64,000 nt of DNA from an uncultured Opitutia bacterium (GTDB lineage Bacteria; Verrucomicrobiota; Verrucomicrobiia; Opitutales; Opitutaceae), in the NCBI GenBank assembly GCA_903873805.1, contig CAIQQB010000143.1:1-64000 (forward strand), read 5' to 3'. Positions 10,001 through 17,108 of this stretch are shown here, in pieces. The position numbers were made by a program, and so were the translations under genes. Within the stretch, counting starts at the first letter, position 1. The number at the start of each line of letters is the position of its first letter. The notes beneath the pieces are model-generated. The model saw only the letters and a list, made by a program, of their open reading frames with translations. It was not told the origin of the DNA and did not search any database.

Positions 10001-10655
10001 GGTATTCACGGGGACCGTACACGGGGCCGGCAATCTGTTCGTCGGGGGGGCCATTCTGACTTTGGGCGGTTCGGCGCCGAATGATTATTCCGGCAACACC
10101 ACCATTTCGTCCGGTACCCTGGTTCTGGCCAAATCCGACAACATTACGGCCCTTTCGGGCAGTCTGATCAACCTCAACCCGGGCGGGACCCTGCAGCTCG
10201 GCGCGGAGCAGCAGATCGGCAGCACCACCGGCCTGGTGCTGGGCGGGGGCACCTTTGCCCTCAACGGTCATGCGCAGAGCCTCGGCACCCTGAAGCTGAC
10301 GTTGTCCTCGACGCTGGACTTTGGCGGGAGCGCCGGATCCAGCGTGACCTTTGCCAACAGCAGCGCCCAGCCCTGGAGCGGCACCCTCACCATCACCAAC
10401 TACACCGTGGGGACCAACCATCTGAGCTTTGTGGGGGCCAGCCTGACCGCACCGCAACTCGCCGCCTTCAGCTTTGCGAATTACAGCAACGCCCCGGGTG
10501 TGATCAACGGCCTCGGCGAGGTGACCCCGGACTTCTCGGCGGTTCCCGAGCCGGCGGAGTCGGTCCTGCTCGCCGGTCTCGCCAGTCTCCTGCTGGCCGG
10601 TTCCCGGCGCCGCCGGGCGTCACGCGCTGTCCGACGGCCGGGACGGTTGGCGTGA
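7044..10655 (+). CDS. PEP-CTERM surface protein with autotransporter-type beta-strand repeats
   Basis: About 1203 residues from a TTG at 7044 that would read MKTILQ and lead straight into a signal peptide (LRWWVWVALGIAGWSAIPLRAA). The frame is open back to TTG 7002, there is no clear ribosome site, and the start is uncertain. The body contains roughly eight copies of the autotransporter-associated beta-strand repeat (PATR), e.g. GTGTWTLSGANTHSGGT, GAGTLVLSGTNTYTGAT, TNGTVTLSAANTYTGDT and STGTVSLSGANTYSGGT, so a long right-handed beta helix is expected. The C-terminus has the PEP-CTERM sorting signal: VPEP, a hydrophobic helix (SVLLAGLASLLLAG) and a basic tail (SRRRRASR). There is no beta-barrel, so it is not a type V autotransporter but a substrate for an exosortase encoded elsewhere. 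Probably surface-exposed or part of an extracellular matrix. Confidence 0.85.
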   Translation: MKTILQSGPSLRWWVWVALGIAGWSAIPLRAAVIIWGNSATDFGAGGSWIGGSAPTASDTASFGNATVGFQPDVGASGNSSVGGVVFANGADAFVLSSSSGAILTLGAGGISNQDSLLQTVSAALKLGAASNFTLASSGALAVSGNVNTNAFVLTLTNTGSGGGTVSGVISGTGSVAKTGTGTWTLSGANTHSGGTSLGAGTLVLGTMTALGTGTLTITGGTLDAGAALTVTNAQSWAGDFSFAGSNPLTLSGTVALTAARTVTVSANTLTSSGVVSGAFALAKQGAGTLVLSGTNTYTGATTVSQGIVSVQSAAALGTAAGTTTVASGATLQIQNSLTVAEPLNLSGTGVSGAGAVEQVSGTNTLSGAVVLNGATTIMADAGTLTLSGAMTGAGQNLTVGGAGNVALKGVVGTTTGSLTANGTGTLTLLAVNTYTGGTTLNSGTLALGVASALAAAGTLTDSGGTFNLATFSNTLASVTLSSGTISGTTGALTATALNLQSGTISAIIAGASVLTKTTNGTVTLSAANTYTGDTAVNGGTLVLAGSGMLGASTTNLTVNSGTLTLGGATQTFSAVTVTNSGAVGGGTLRAATFILQSGNLSAILAGSGAVTKNSTGTVSLSGANTYSGGTTVSAGTLRATTNASVLGSGALTLGGGELDLVNDSGLAFNRPTVVTANTTLGSDRLTAGAGVTQTLGTLLLGGQTVTLAAGANVTTGTAGILFGNTTLTANGTVFNVGANASLALGAVAGGASDLTKSGSGTLVLSSAGNRTAGATTLSDGTLVLGAAAALGTSAAAPLSLNGGSLDLAADTGTTFTATAVTVAGNTTVVSDRATAGAGVTHTIGTLAIGAETLSVAAGGQVTSGTAGLQFGAVSLTGNAVLNLGANTTLTLSTVAQTGMAALTLTGSGNLTLTGAASYTGGTTVAGGNFSLTSGASLDPSGDLIINGGDVYFGGTAQTVPTLSGTGGAVHLGTGFTLTIDQPTPKVFTGTVHGAGNLFVGGAILTLGGSAPNDYSGNTTISSGTLVLAKSDNITALSGSLINLNPGGTLQLGAEQQIGSTTGLVLGGGTFALNGHAQSLGTLKLTLSSTLDFGGSAGSSVTFANSSAQPWSGTLTITNYTVGTNHLSFVGASLTAPQLAAFSFANYSNAPGVINGLGEVTPDFSAVPEPAESVLLAGLASLLLAGSRRRRASRAVRRPGRLA

Positions 10656-10713
10656 GAGGCAAATTCACGCTTGCACTCTGCGCCGGTTGCTTGCTTCTTT
10701 TCGCCCTCAGCAT

Positions 10714-10790
<77 letters not shown>

Positions 10791-10796
10791 ATTTCT

Positions 10797-10836
10797 AAAC
10801 CCGCTTCCGCCTAGATGGATGCGGGTTTTGTCTTTT
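10797..10836 (+). terminator. Rho-independent terminator of tRNA-Arg
   Basis: An 8-bp perfect stem, AAACCCGC (10797-10804) with GCGGGTTT (10821-10828), followed by a T-rich tract (TTGTCTTTT), 6 nt after the tRNA 3' end. Confidence 0.85.
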
Positions 10837-10907
10837 CTGCCGCCCGCGCCGGCCGGTAGCTTGGGGTGAAAATCACCGGGGTGCCCGGCGCGGGTGGGGC
10901 GGGACAC

Positions 10908-10937
10908 AAAAAACGCCCGCCGGGGTTCCGGCGGGCG
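10908..10937 (-). terminator. Rho-independent terminator of hpf
   Basis: On the minus strand a perfect 10-bp stem, CGCCCGCCGG paired with CCGGCGGGCG around a 4-nt loop, is followed by six T (seen as AAAAAA at 10908-10913 on the plus strand). It lies 35 nt after the hpf stop codon. Confidence 0.85.
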
Positions 10938-10972
10938 GGCGGGCGGCGCGATGGAAATGCGTTCGCCGGCGG

Positions 10973-11350
10973 TCAGATCGCCTTCGGCAGCAAGACGTCG
11001 TTCCACTCGACCTGGCGGACCTGATGACGCTTCACCTTGATGTAGCGGGAGCGGCGCCGGAGCATGCGGTCGAGCTTGTCGACCAGGAGCGCGACAGCCT
11101 TGTGGCATTCGTCGGAGGCGACGGCGGCGTTGAGGTCCGGACCGTTGATGGTGATGTGCCCCTTGGCGGTGAACCGGTGCGCGACATCCTGGGTGGCATC
11201 ACACTCCAGTTCGACGCGGATCCGGACAATACGCTCCTCATGACGGAACAATCGGTCGGCTTTTTCCTGGACGAACGTTTTCAGCGAGGGGGTCAGGTCG
11301 AGGTGAATGCCGGAGACGATGGTTTCGTTGGTGCGGTTATTTTTGTTCAT
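10973..11350 (-). CDS. hpf: Ribosome hibernation-promoting factor, short HPF/YfiA family
   Basis: 125 residues; ATG 11350 is preceded by an AAAGGA ribosome site about 10 nt upstream, which decides it against the longer open frame to 11437. The protein follows the HPF/RaiA plan: an N-terminal beta strand (IVSGIHLDLTPSLKTFV), the central HRFTAKGHITINGPDLNAAVAS and the basic helix DKLDRMLRRRSRYIKVKRHQ that binds 16S rRNA in the decoding groove of inactive 70S ribosomes. The long-HPF dimerisation domain is absent, so this is a short type. It is transcribed divergently from the SDR gene across 56 bp and ends at a strong terminator, so it is monocistronic. Expected to act in stationary phase. Confidence 0.9.
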   Translation of the reverse strand: MNKNNRTNETIVSGIHLDLTPSLKTFVQEKADRLFRHEERIVRIRVELECDATQDVAHRFTAKGHITINGPDLNAAVASDECHKAVALLVDKLDRMLRRRSRYIKVKRHQVRQVEWNDVLLPKAI

Positions 11351-11406
11351 GTTTTTTGGGTTCCTTTCGGGTTGTGGACCGAAAAAATCGCTGGCATCAA
11401 GGCTCG

Positions 11407-12225
11407 ATGGCCTTGACTGCAAAGACGCTCTTCCCATTCAGCGCCGTCGTGGTGACCGGCGGATCTTCCGGCATCGGAAAATCGTTCATTGAGCACATCG
11501 GGAGGCTGCAGCCGCAGATTCATTTTTGCAACCTTTCTCGACGAATTCCGGACATAAATGTTCCAAAGCTTAAGCTGCGCCACTTCCCCTGCGATCTCTC
11601 CGATGCTGCGGCGGTCGCCCGGGTGGCGGACGAAGTCGCGGCGCATCTGGGCCGGGCGGTGCCGGCGGGGAAAATCCTGCTCATCAACAATAGTGGTTTC
11701 GGCTCATACGGCCGGTTTCCTGAGCCCAATCTTGCGCACCAGCTCGAAATGATCGACGTCAATATCCGGGCCGTGGTGGATCTGACCGGACGCCTGCTGC
11801 CGCTGCTGCGCGAGCGGGGCGGGGCGATCATGAACGTCGCGTCGGTCGCGGCCTTCCAGCCCACCGCCTACATGGCGACCTATGGCGCATCCAAGGCGTT
11901 CGTGCTGCACTGGAGCCTGGCGTTGAACGAGGAACTGCGCGGCTCCGGCGTGCGGGCGCTGGCCGTCTGCCCGGGCCCGGTGCCGACGGAATTTTTCAAG
12001 CGCGCCGGCTTGAAGCAGGGCGCGGTGCCCGATGTTCTGGGTGAGAGCTGCGAGACGGTGGTCCGGGCCTCGCTGCGGGCCCTGGCCAAGGGTCGCGGAC
12101 AGATGGTGCCGGGCTGGAAAAGCCGCGTGCTGGCGGCGTTGTCCTCATCGCTGCCGAAGCCGCTCGCAGCCCGACTGGCGGCCACGGTCTTGGAGCGCTA
12201 CCGTCTGAAAAGGGCGCACGCATGA
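11407..12225 (+). CDS. SDR-family NAD(P)-dependent oxidoreductase
   Basis: 272 residues from ATG 11407. Classical SDR signature: TGGSSGIG at residues 17-24 (cofactor-binding glycine motif), NNSGFGSYG (the NNAG equivalent), the catalytic Ser in NVASVAAF and YGASK with Tyr near 159 and Lys near 163; PGPVPTEFF is the usual post-catalytic loop. The N-terminal motif is of the DltE/YqjQ-like type, whose members act on lipids or ketones; the substrate cannot be read. The stop overlaps the ATG of the next gene (ATGA), so it is translationally coupled to the pseudouridine synthase. Confidence 0.85.
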   Translation: MALTAKTLFPFSAVVVTGGSSGIGKSFIEHIGRLQPQIHFCNLSRRIPDINVPKLKLRHFPCDLSDAAAVARVADEVAAHLGRAVPAGKILLINNSGFGSYGRFPEPNLAHQLEMIDVNIRAVVDLTGRLLPLLRERGGAIMNVASVAAFQPTAYMATYGASKAFVLHWSLALNEELRGSGVRALAVCPGPVPTEFFKRAGLKQGAVPDVLGESCETVVRASLRALAKGRGQMVPGWKSRVLAALSSSLPKPLAARLAATVLERYRLKRAHA

Positions 12226-13079
12226 GCGCCGGGCCGGCCGATTTCGCCCTGCGGGCCTGTGCGTGGCCGCGGCGGGAAAAACAGGGCCCCGTGCGGATGA
12301 TCACGCCGGAGGAACTGCGCGGCTGGATCGTCCACGAGGACGAGCGGCTCATCGTGATCAACAAGCCCGGGGATGTCGTCTGTCATCCGTCGAAGGCTGG
12401 TCCGTGGTCGAGTCTGGTGGGCGCGGTGCGGGAGCACACCGGGCTGCCGGTGGTGCATCTGATCTTCCGGCTCGACCGGGAAACCAGCGGGGTGGTCGTC
12501 CTCGCCAAGGACGCGCGTCTCGCCAGCCGGCTGCAGACCGCCATGCAGGAACGACGCGTGGTGAAGCGCTACCTGGCGATCCTGACCGGCGACCTTGCCG
12601 GCCCGGCAACCGTGGACCAGCCCCTCGGCGACGATGTTTCGAGCCCGGTCTTCATCAAGTCCTGCGTGCGCTCCGATGGCCAGGCGGCGGTGACCCACTT
12701 TGAACCGGTGGCCACCGGTGGCGGTTTTACCCTGGCCCGGGTCGGGTTGGAAACGGGCCGCAAACACCAGATCCGCGCCCACGCCCACTGGCTGGGACAT
12801 CCGGTCGTGGGGGACAAGATCTACGGTCCCGACGCCCGGCTCTACCTGGAGTTTATCGACCAGGGCTGGACGGAGGCATTGGCGGCCCGACTACTGCTGC
12901 CGCGGCAGGCGCTGCACTGCGCGGAAATTGATTTTACCGCGGCGGGCCGACCGGAAATATTTCGCGCCCCCCTGGCGGCCGATCTGGTGCAGTATTGCGC
13001 TGAGAGGATGGGCCTCAGCCCGCCCGAACCGAGGTCGGGGCCCGACAACGGCTTGTCGCTTCCGGCCAGCAATTCCTAG
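12222..13079 (+). CDS. RluA-family pseudouridine synthase
   Basis: 285 residues. Converts specific uridines in rRNA or tRNA to pseudouridine. Key motifs are ERLIVINKPGDVVCHPS (motif I), HLIFRLDRETSG with the catalytic Asp at residue 85, and GRKHQIRAHAHWLGHPVVGD (motif III). There is no N-terminal S4 RNA-binding domain, so it is closer to RluA/TruC-like short enzymes than to RluC/RluD; the exact target position cannot be assigned. It overlaps the SDR stop by 4 nt. Confidence 0.88.
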   Translation: MSAGPADFALRACAWPRREKQGPVRMITPEELRGWIVHEDERLIVINKPGDVVCHPSKAGPWSSLVGAVREHTGLPVVHLIFRLDRETSGVVVLAKDARLASRLQTAMQERRVVKRYLAILTGDLAGPATVDQPLGDDVSSPVFIKSCVRSDGQAAVTHFEPVATGGGFTLARVGLETGRKHQIRAHAHWLGHPVVGDKIYGPDARLYLEFIDQGWTEALAARLLLPRQALHCAEIDFTAAGRPEIFRAPLAADLVQYCAERMGLSPPEPRSGPDNGLSLPASNS

Positions 13080-13230
13080 GAGGTGGCGCGACCAGTTTTT
13101 GGGCGTCCCGGCGCGGTTGACGACAGGGCGGCAAAAGCACTTTTCGCCCAAATTTTGGTTGTGTTGAAACTCCCTCGGCCTGATTGAAAGCGGCTCGAAC
13201 CCCGTTGTGTAAGCCCTGCTGCGTCACCCC

Positions 13231-16026
13231 ATGAAGATCCGTTCCCTTGCCCTTGCCCTCCTTTCACTCGTTTCGGCCGCAGCCCTGGCTGCCGCCGATG
13301 ACGCCGCCGCCCTGCAGAAGCGTTTTGAGGATCCCACCCCGGCCGCCCGCCCCATGGTCCGCTGGTGGTGGTTCGGCCCCGCGGTCACCAAGCCACAGCT
13401 CGAGCGCGAAATGACCAACATGAAGCTGGGCGGCTTCGGCGGCTTCGAGGTCCAGTCCACGTATCCGCTTGCGGTTGACGGCGCGGTGCCCGGGCTGAAG
13501 AACTTGAAGTTCCTGTCGCCGGAGCATCTGGACGCGATCAAGTTCACCGCGGCCAAGGCGAAGGAGCTCGGTTTGCGCATGGACCTTACCCTCGGCAGCG
13601 GCTGGCCCTACGGTGGCCCGATGTTCACGAAGGCCGAGGCGGCCGGCCGGCTCGGCACGCAGGCTTTCCAGCTGGCCCCCGGCCAGCCGCGTGTCGGCCT
13701 GCCCACGCTGCGCGCCGGGGAGAGCATCGCGGCGGCCGTGGTCGGCCCCATCACCGGCACGGCTCCGGGTGAAAGCCCATACAAGGCCGCGGCCATCAAG
13801 GGCAACGCCGTGGAGATCCCGGCCGGGGCCACGGGTGCGACCCAGATCATTTTCTACATTTCCGGGCAGACCGGCATGCAGGTGAAGCGCCCGGCGTTTG
13901 GCGCCGAGGGCAATGTCATCGACCACTACAGCGACACGGTCGTGAACAAGTTCATCAAGGAGATCGCCGCGCCGGCCCTGGAGGCCTGCGTCCCGAACAT
14001 GCCCAATGCCGTCTTCTGCGACAGCCTCGAGGTCAATGGCGAGGACTGGACCCCCGACTTTCTCGCCGATTTCAAGCGGCTCCGCGGCTATGATCTCACA
14101 CCCTGGCTGCCGGCCCTCTTCGACAACACGCTGCCCCGGGCCGCGGAGATCCACCACGACTGGGGGCAGACGCTCACAGATCTTTTTAACGAGCATTTCA
14201 GCGATATCCTGACGAAGTTCGCCCAGGATCACGGCACCAAATTCCGCCTCCAGGCCTACGGCTCGCCGGCCGCCTCATTCAACAGCTACGCCCACGTCAA
14301 CCTGCCGGAGGGCGAGGGCCCCAACTGGCGCGCCTTTGCCTCGACCCGCTGGGCCTCGTCGGCCAGCCACATTCTCGGACAGAACGTTACGAGCTCGGAG
14401 ACCTGGACGTGGCTGCACCAGGCGGTTTTCGTCGCCAACCCGCTCGATATGAAGGCGGAGGCCGACACGTTTTTCCTCCAAGGCATCAACCAGCTCATCG
14501 GCCATGGCTGGCCGGGCACGGCGGACAATATCCCGTATCCCGGCTGGCGCTTTTACGCGGCCGGCGTGCTGAACGACAAGAATCCCTGGTTCATCGCCAT
14601 GCCCGACGTGACGAAGTATCTCACGCGCGTCAGCGCCATGCTGCGCGAGGGCCGGCCCGCCAACGACGTGCTGCTCTACCTTCCCGAGGACGACGCCTGG
14701 GCCGGTCTGGCCCCCGGCCGCATCTCAATGAGTGATGCATTGGGCCGGATGGTCTCGCCCTTCATTTCCGGACTGCTGGACCGCGGCTACAATCTCGACT
14801 TCTGTGACGGCGCGCTGCTGGAGCAACGCGGTCAGGTGGACGGTGGCGCCCTCGTCTTTGGCGATGTGCCTTACAAGGTCGTCGTGCTGCCCGACACCCA
14901 GCGCGCCACGGTCGCGACCATGCGCAAGCTCGAGGCGTATGTGCAGGGTGGGGGTATCTTGGTGGCGGTGCAGAACCCGCCCTCAATGGCCCCCGGTTTC
15001 ATGGCCAGTCCCGAGGACCAGGCGACCGTGCGTGAAATTTCCGACCGCCTGTTTCGCGGCGCCGGGGCCAAGGGCCTCGTGGTGCCTGATGTCGCTGCCG
15101 TGGCCAAAGCCCTTGAGACCCGCCTGAAGCCCGATGTGGCGCTGGCCCCCCTCGATCCGTCCATCGGTTTTGTGCACCGTCACGCCGAGGCGGGGGAAAT
15201 CTACTTCCTCGCCAACACGGCCAACACGCCGAAACACGGCACGGTGACCTGCCGCGTCGCCGGCCTGACGCCCGAATGGTGGAATCCCGTCACCGGCCAC
15301 ACCGACGCCGTCACCGGCCTCACGTCCGACGCCAACGGCACGACGGTGGACTTCGACCTGCCGGCCTACGGCTCGCAGTTGCTCGTGTTCAGCAAGGGCA
15401 TTCTGAGCCTCAACGGCCGCACCCGGGTGCAGCCCGCTGGGGCCACCCCCGCGCCGATCGATCTGAGCGCCGGTTGGGATGTCACCTTCAAGAATTCGAA
15501 CCCCGCCGGCCATGATCCCGCCCCCGCCCGGCTCGACGCCGGCACCTCCTGGGCGGCCGACCCGGCCCGGCAGTACTTCTCCGGCACGGGCTCCTACGTG
15601 AGACAGATCACGCTGCCTGCCGCCTGGTCCGACGGTCGCACCGTGAAGCTGGCTTTCAACGGCGGCAGCGCCCCGACCGGCGCCGGTGCCGGTGGCCGCG
15701 GCGGCAGCGGCACGCACGCCACCTACACCCCGCCGGTGCGCGAAGCGGCAGTCGTCTATGTCAATGGCCAGCGGGCCGGCGCGGCCTGGTGCCCGCCGTA
15801 TCAGGTTGAACTCACCGGTCTGCTCAAGCCCGGTGCGAACGAGATCAAGGTGGTGGTCGGCAATCTCGCGACGAACGACATGTCCACACCCGGTCACTGG
15901 GACATCGACACCCGGGCGCTCGACGCCACTTTCGGCAACCGCTTTGCCGCCCAGGGGATGAACCTCGTCCAAGTCTATCCCTCGGGCATCACCGGCACCG
16001 TGCAGCTCGTCGCCACCCAGCCCTGA
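13231..16026 (+). CDS. GH106-type alpha-L-rhamnosidase, secreted
   Basis: 931 residues with a clear signal peptide (MKIRSLALALLSLVSAAALAAA). The segment RPMVRWWWFGPAVTKPQLEREM followed by LGGFGGFEVQ is typical of the N-terminus of GH106 (Pfam Glyco_hydro_106) alpha-L-rhamnosidases, which remove terminal rhamnose from rhamnogalacturonan and other glycans. A catalytic barrel region covers roughly residues 60-480 (VFCDSLEVNGEDWTPDF; FRLQAYGSP; NVTSSETWTW). A C-terminal galactose-binding-like beta domain (VNGQRAGAAWCPPYQVELTG) interrupted by a Gly-rich insert (GAGAGGRGGSG) follows. It stands alone, with about 150 bp upstream for a promoter. It probably acts in the periplasm on imported or surface-bound oligosaccharides. 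Confidence 0.85.
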   Translation: MKIRSLALALLSLVSAAALAAADDAAALQKRFEDPTPAARPMVRWWWFGPAVTKPQLEREMTNMKLGGFGGFEVQSTYPLAVDGAVPGLKNLKFLSPEHLDAIKFTAAKAKELGLRMDLTLGSGWPYGGPMFTKAEAAGRLGTQAFQLAPGQPRVGLPTLRAGESIAAAVVGPITGTAPGESPYKAAAIKGNAVEIPAGATGATQIIFYISGQTGMQVKRPAFGAEGNVIDHYSDTVVNKFIKEIAAPALEACVPNMPNAVFCDSLEVNGEDWTPDFLADFKRLRGYDLTPWLPALFDNTLPRAAEIHHDWGQTLTDLFNEHFSDILTKFAQDHGTKFRLQAYGSPAASFNSYAHVNLPEGEGPNWRAFASTRWASSASHILGQNVTSSETWTWLHQAVFVANPLDMKAEADTFFLQGINQLIGHGWPGTADNIPYPGWRFYAAGVLNDKNPWFIAMPDVTKYLTRVSAMLREGRPANDVLLYLPEDDAWAGLAPGRISMSDALGRMVSPFISGLLDRGYNLDFCDGALLEQRGQVDGGALVFGDVPYKVVVLPDTQRATVATMRKLEAYVQGGGILVAVQNPPSMAPGFMASPEDQATVREISDRLFRGAGAKGLVVPDVAAVAKALETRLKPDVALAPLDPSIGFVHRHAEAGEIYFLANTANTPKHGTVTCRVAGLTPEWWNPVTGHTDAVTGLTSDANGTTVDFDLPAYGSQLLVFSKGILSLNGRTRVQPAGATPAPIDLSAGWDVTFKNSNPAGHDPAPARLDAGTSWAADPARQYFSGTGSYVRQITLPAAWSDGRTVKLAFNGGSAPTGAGAGGRGGSGTHATYTPPVREAAVVYVNGQRAGAAWCPPYQVELTGLLKPGANEIKVVVGNLATNDMSTPGHWDIDTRALDATFGNRFAAQGMNLVQVYPSGITGTVQLVATQP

Positions 16027-16086
16027 GCAAGCCCGAGCGAGGGCTGGGTGATTCCGCTGACCGCCCGCCCGGCTTCGGTGCTTCGC

Positions 16087-16533
16087 TCAGATCTTGCCGC
16101 CGTAGCTCGCGTAGTCGTCGAGGTCGAGCAGGTCGAAGAAGGTCGTGATGTCTTTGCGCTCGGGCGCGATCTTCGTCAGTACCTCGCCGAACCAGGCGTG
16201 GCCGTCCTTGCCGCCGGGGCCATGACCGGTCATCCAAACCGACCAGGCGGCGACGTCGGAGGAGCCGCGTTTGGTGTTGGCGTTGACCCAGGCCAGCATG
16301 TCGCTGTCGGACTTGCCTGATTTGATCTCGGCGAGAAGCGCGTCGGCGGAAAGGCCGGTGAAGTCAAAGAAGTGCCGGTCGAGCGGGCAATTGTAGTGGA
16401 ACTCGGCGTTCTTGCCGGCGAGTTGAGCGCGGGCCTTGTCGAGCAGGCGGGGCAGGTGAACGTAGCCGCCGAGGCGGACGCGCGGGCTGCGCGGGGGATG
16501 CTGGGTGAAGTCGGGAGCGGAGAGGTTGAGCAT
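16087..16533 (-). CDS. DUF5069-family protein
   Basis: 148 residues from ATG 16533; the frame is open upstream to 16641 but there it runs through intergenic repeat-like DNA (HSGHSRDSRAII). Recognisable DUF5069 features are LPRLLDKARAQLAGKN near the start, YNCPLDRHFF, and a C-terminal part ending in TTFFDLLDLDDYASYGGKI. No catalytic motif or membrane segment is visible and the function is unknown; the family is common in Verrucomicrobia and Cyanobacteria. It converges on the rhamnosidase gene (60 bp gap). Confidence 0.8.
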   Translation of the reverse strand: MLNLSAPDFTQHPPRSPRVRLGGYVHLPRLLDKARAQLAGKNAEFHYNCPLDRHFFDFTGLSADALLAEIKSGKSDSDMLAWVNANTKRGSSDVAAWSVWMTGHGPGGKDGHAWFGEVLTKIAPERKDITTFFDLLDLDDYASYGGKI

Positions 16534-16606
16534 GGAAGGTTGAGCTTGGGTGGGATTGTGCGGGGTGCAACCGCCATCAGCGGAAAGCAAGGCGGTGATG
16601 ATGGCC

Positions 16607-16633
16607 CGCGAATCACGCGAATGACCCGAATGC
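16607..16633. repeat. Three degenerate 9-bp tandem units
   Basis: CGCGAATCA, CGCGAATGA and CCCGAATGC follow each other directly between the DUF5069 gene and the FmdB-like gene. The 321-bp gap from 16534 to 16854 holds no gene; besides these units it holds degenerate members of two palindromic repeat families (16676-16704 and 16773-16807). Confidence 0.5.
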
Positions 16634-16675
16634 GTAAACACCTCATCAAGCCATGGGAAAGCTTGCGGATTCGGC

Positions 16676-16704
16676 TCGGAACGTCACTCCGTGTCGTCCC
16701 CACC
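16676..16704 (-). repeat. Degenerate copy of palindromic repeat family A
   Basis: The stretch contains ACGTCACTCCGTGTCGTCCC, which matches the reverse complement of the repeats at 32330-32405 and 35175-35250 (ACGTCACTCCGTGGCGTCC), then CACC. It looks like a copy that has lost the inner hairpin. Confidence 0.5.
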
Positions 16705-16772
16705 GCATGGGTTGCACTGCCTTTATTCCACCACCACGCGGCGGCGATCCGACGGCCGGAACAGGCTTATGC

Positions 16773-16807
16773 CAATGTCGATTCAAGTTTGGACTCAAAC
16801 CCATGGG
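16773..16807 (+). repeat. Repeat family B, copy 1
   Basis: A CAATGTCGAT core followed by GGACTCAAACCCATGGGC; the same order (CAACGTCGAT then GGACTCAAACGCACGGGC) is present at 32692-32727. Similarity starts a little upstream (CCGACGGCCGG versus CCGACGCCGG). Confidence 0.55.
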
Positions 16808-16854
16808 CGTCCCGTCCAGGTCAGAGATGGCCCATCATTCAACCGACGTTGGTA

Positions 16855-17088
16855 TCAGTTCGAGCAGCAGCCGCACTGGGAGCCGCAGCAGTGGGAGGCA
16901 GCGGCGGGGGTGGCCTTCTTTTCGCCCACGCCCATCAGGCCGTAGCCGCCGGTGATGATGCGGCGGACGGGTTCGCCGGTGGCCGGATGGCGCGTGAGCG
17001 CGGGGTCGCCCATGGATTGCTGCAGCTCGAATCGGTCGGGCGGCACGCCCGGAATCACCGGGATGGTCTCGTAAACGTAGGTGGCCAT
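16855..17088 (-). CDS. Small FmdB-like (putative zinc-ribbon) protein lacking the usual ribbon cysteines
   Basis: 77 residues from ATG 17088. The N-terminus MATYVYETI and the middle part RFELQQSMGDPALTRHPATGEPVRRIITGGYG follow the plan of FmdB/CxxC zinc-ribbon proteins (YxYxC..CG..FE..Q...P.LTxCPxCG..VRR), but the CxxCG positions are occupied by other residues (ETIPVIPG and RHPATGEP). Instead the C-terminus ends in a cysteine cluster (HCCGSQCGCC). The assignment is by pattern, not by motif identity. It lies 20 bp downstream of the tail-specific protease stop on the same strand, so it is probably co-transcribed with it. Confidence 0.55.
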   Translation of the reverse strand: MATYVYETIPVIPGVPPDRFELQQSMGDPALTRHPATGEPVRRIITGGYGLMGVGEKKATPAAASHCCGSQCGCCSN

Positions 17089-17108
17089 GCCGGGGGACGC
17101 CGGGAGGC

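Noticed and set aside
7560-10150. CRISPR or tandem DNA repeat array
   Set aside because: The repeated DNA is in frame and encodes degenerate PATR repeats of unequal spacing, not identical repeats with spacers.
7044-10655. Type V autotransporter
   Set aside because: There is no C-terminal beta-barrel; the end is a PEP-CTERM signal.
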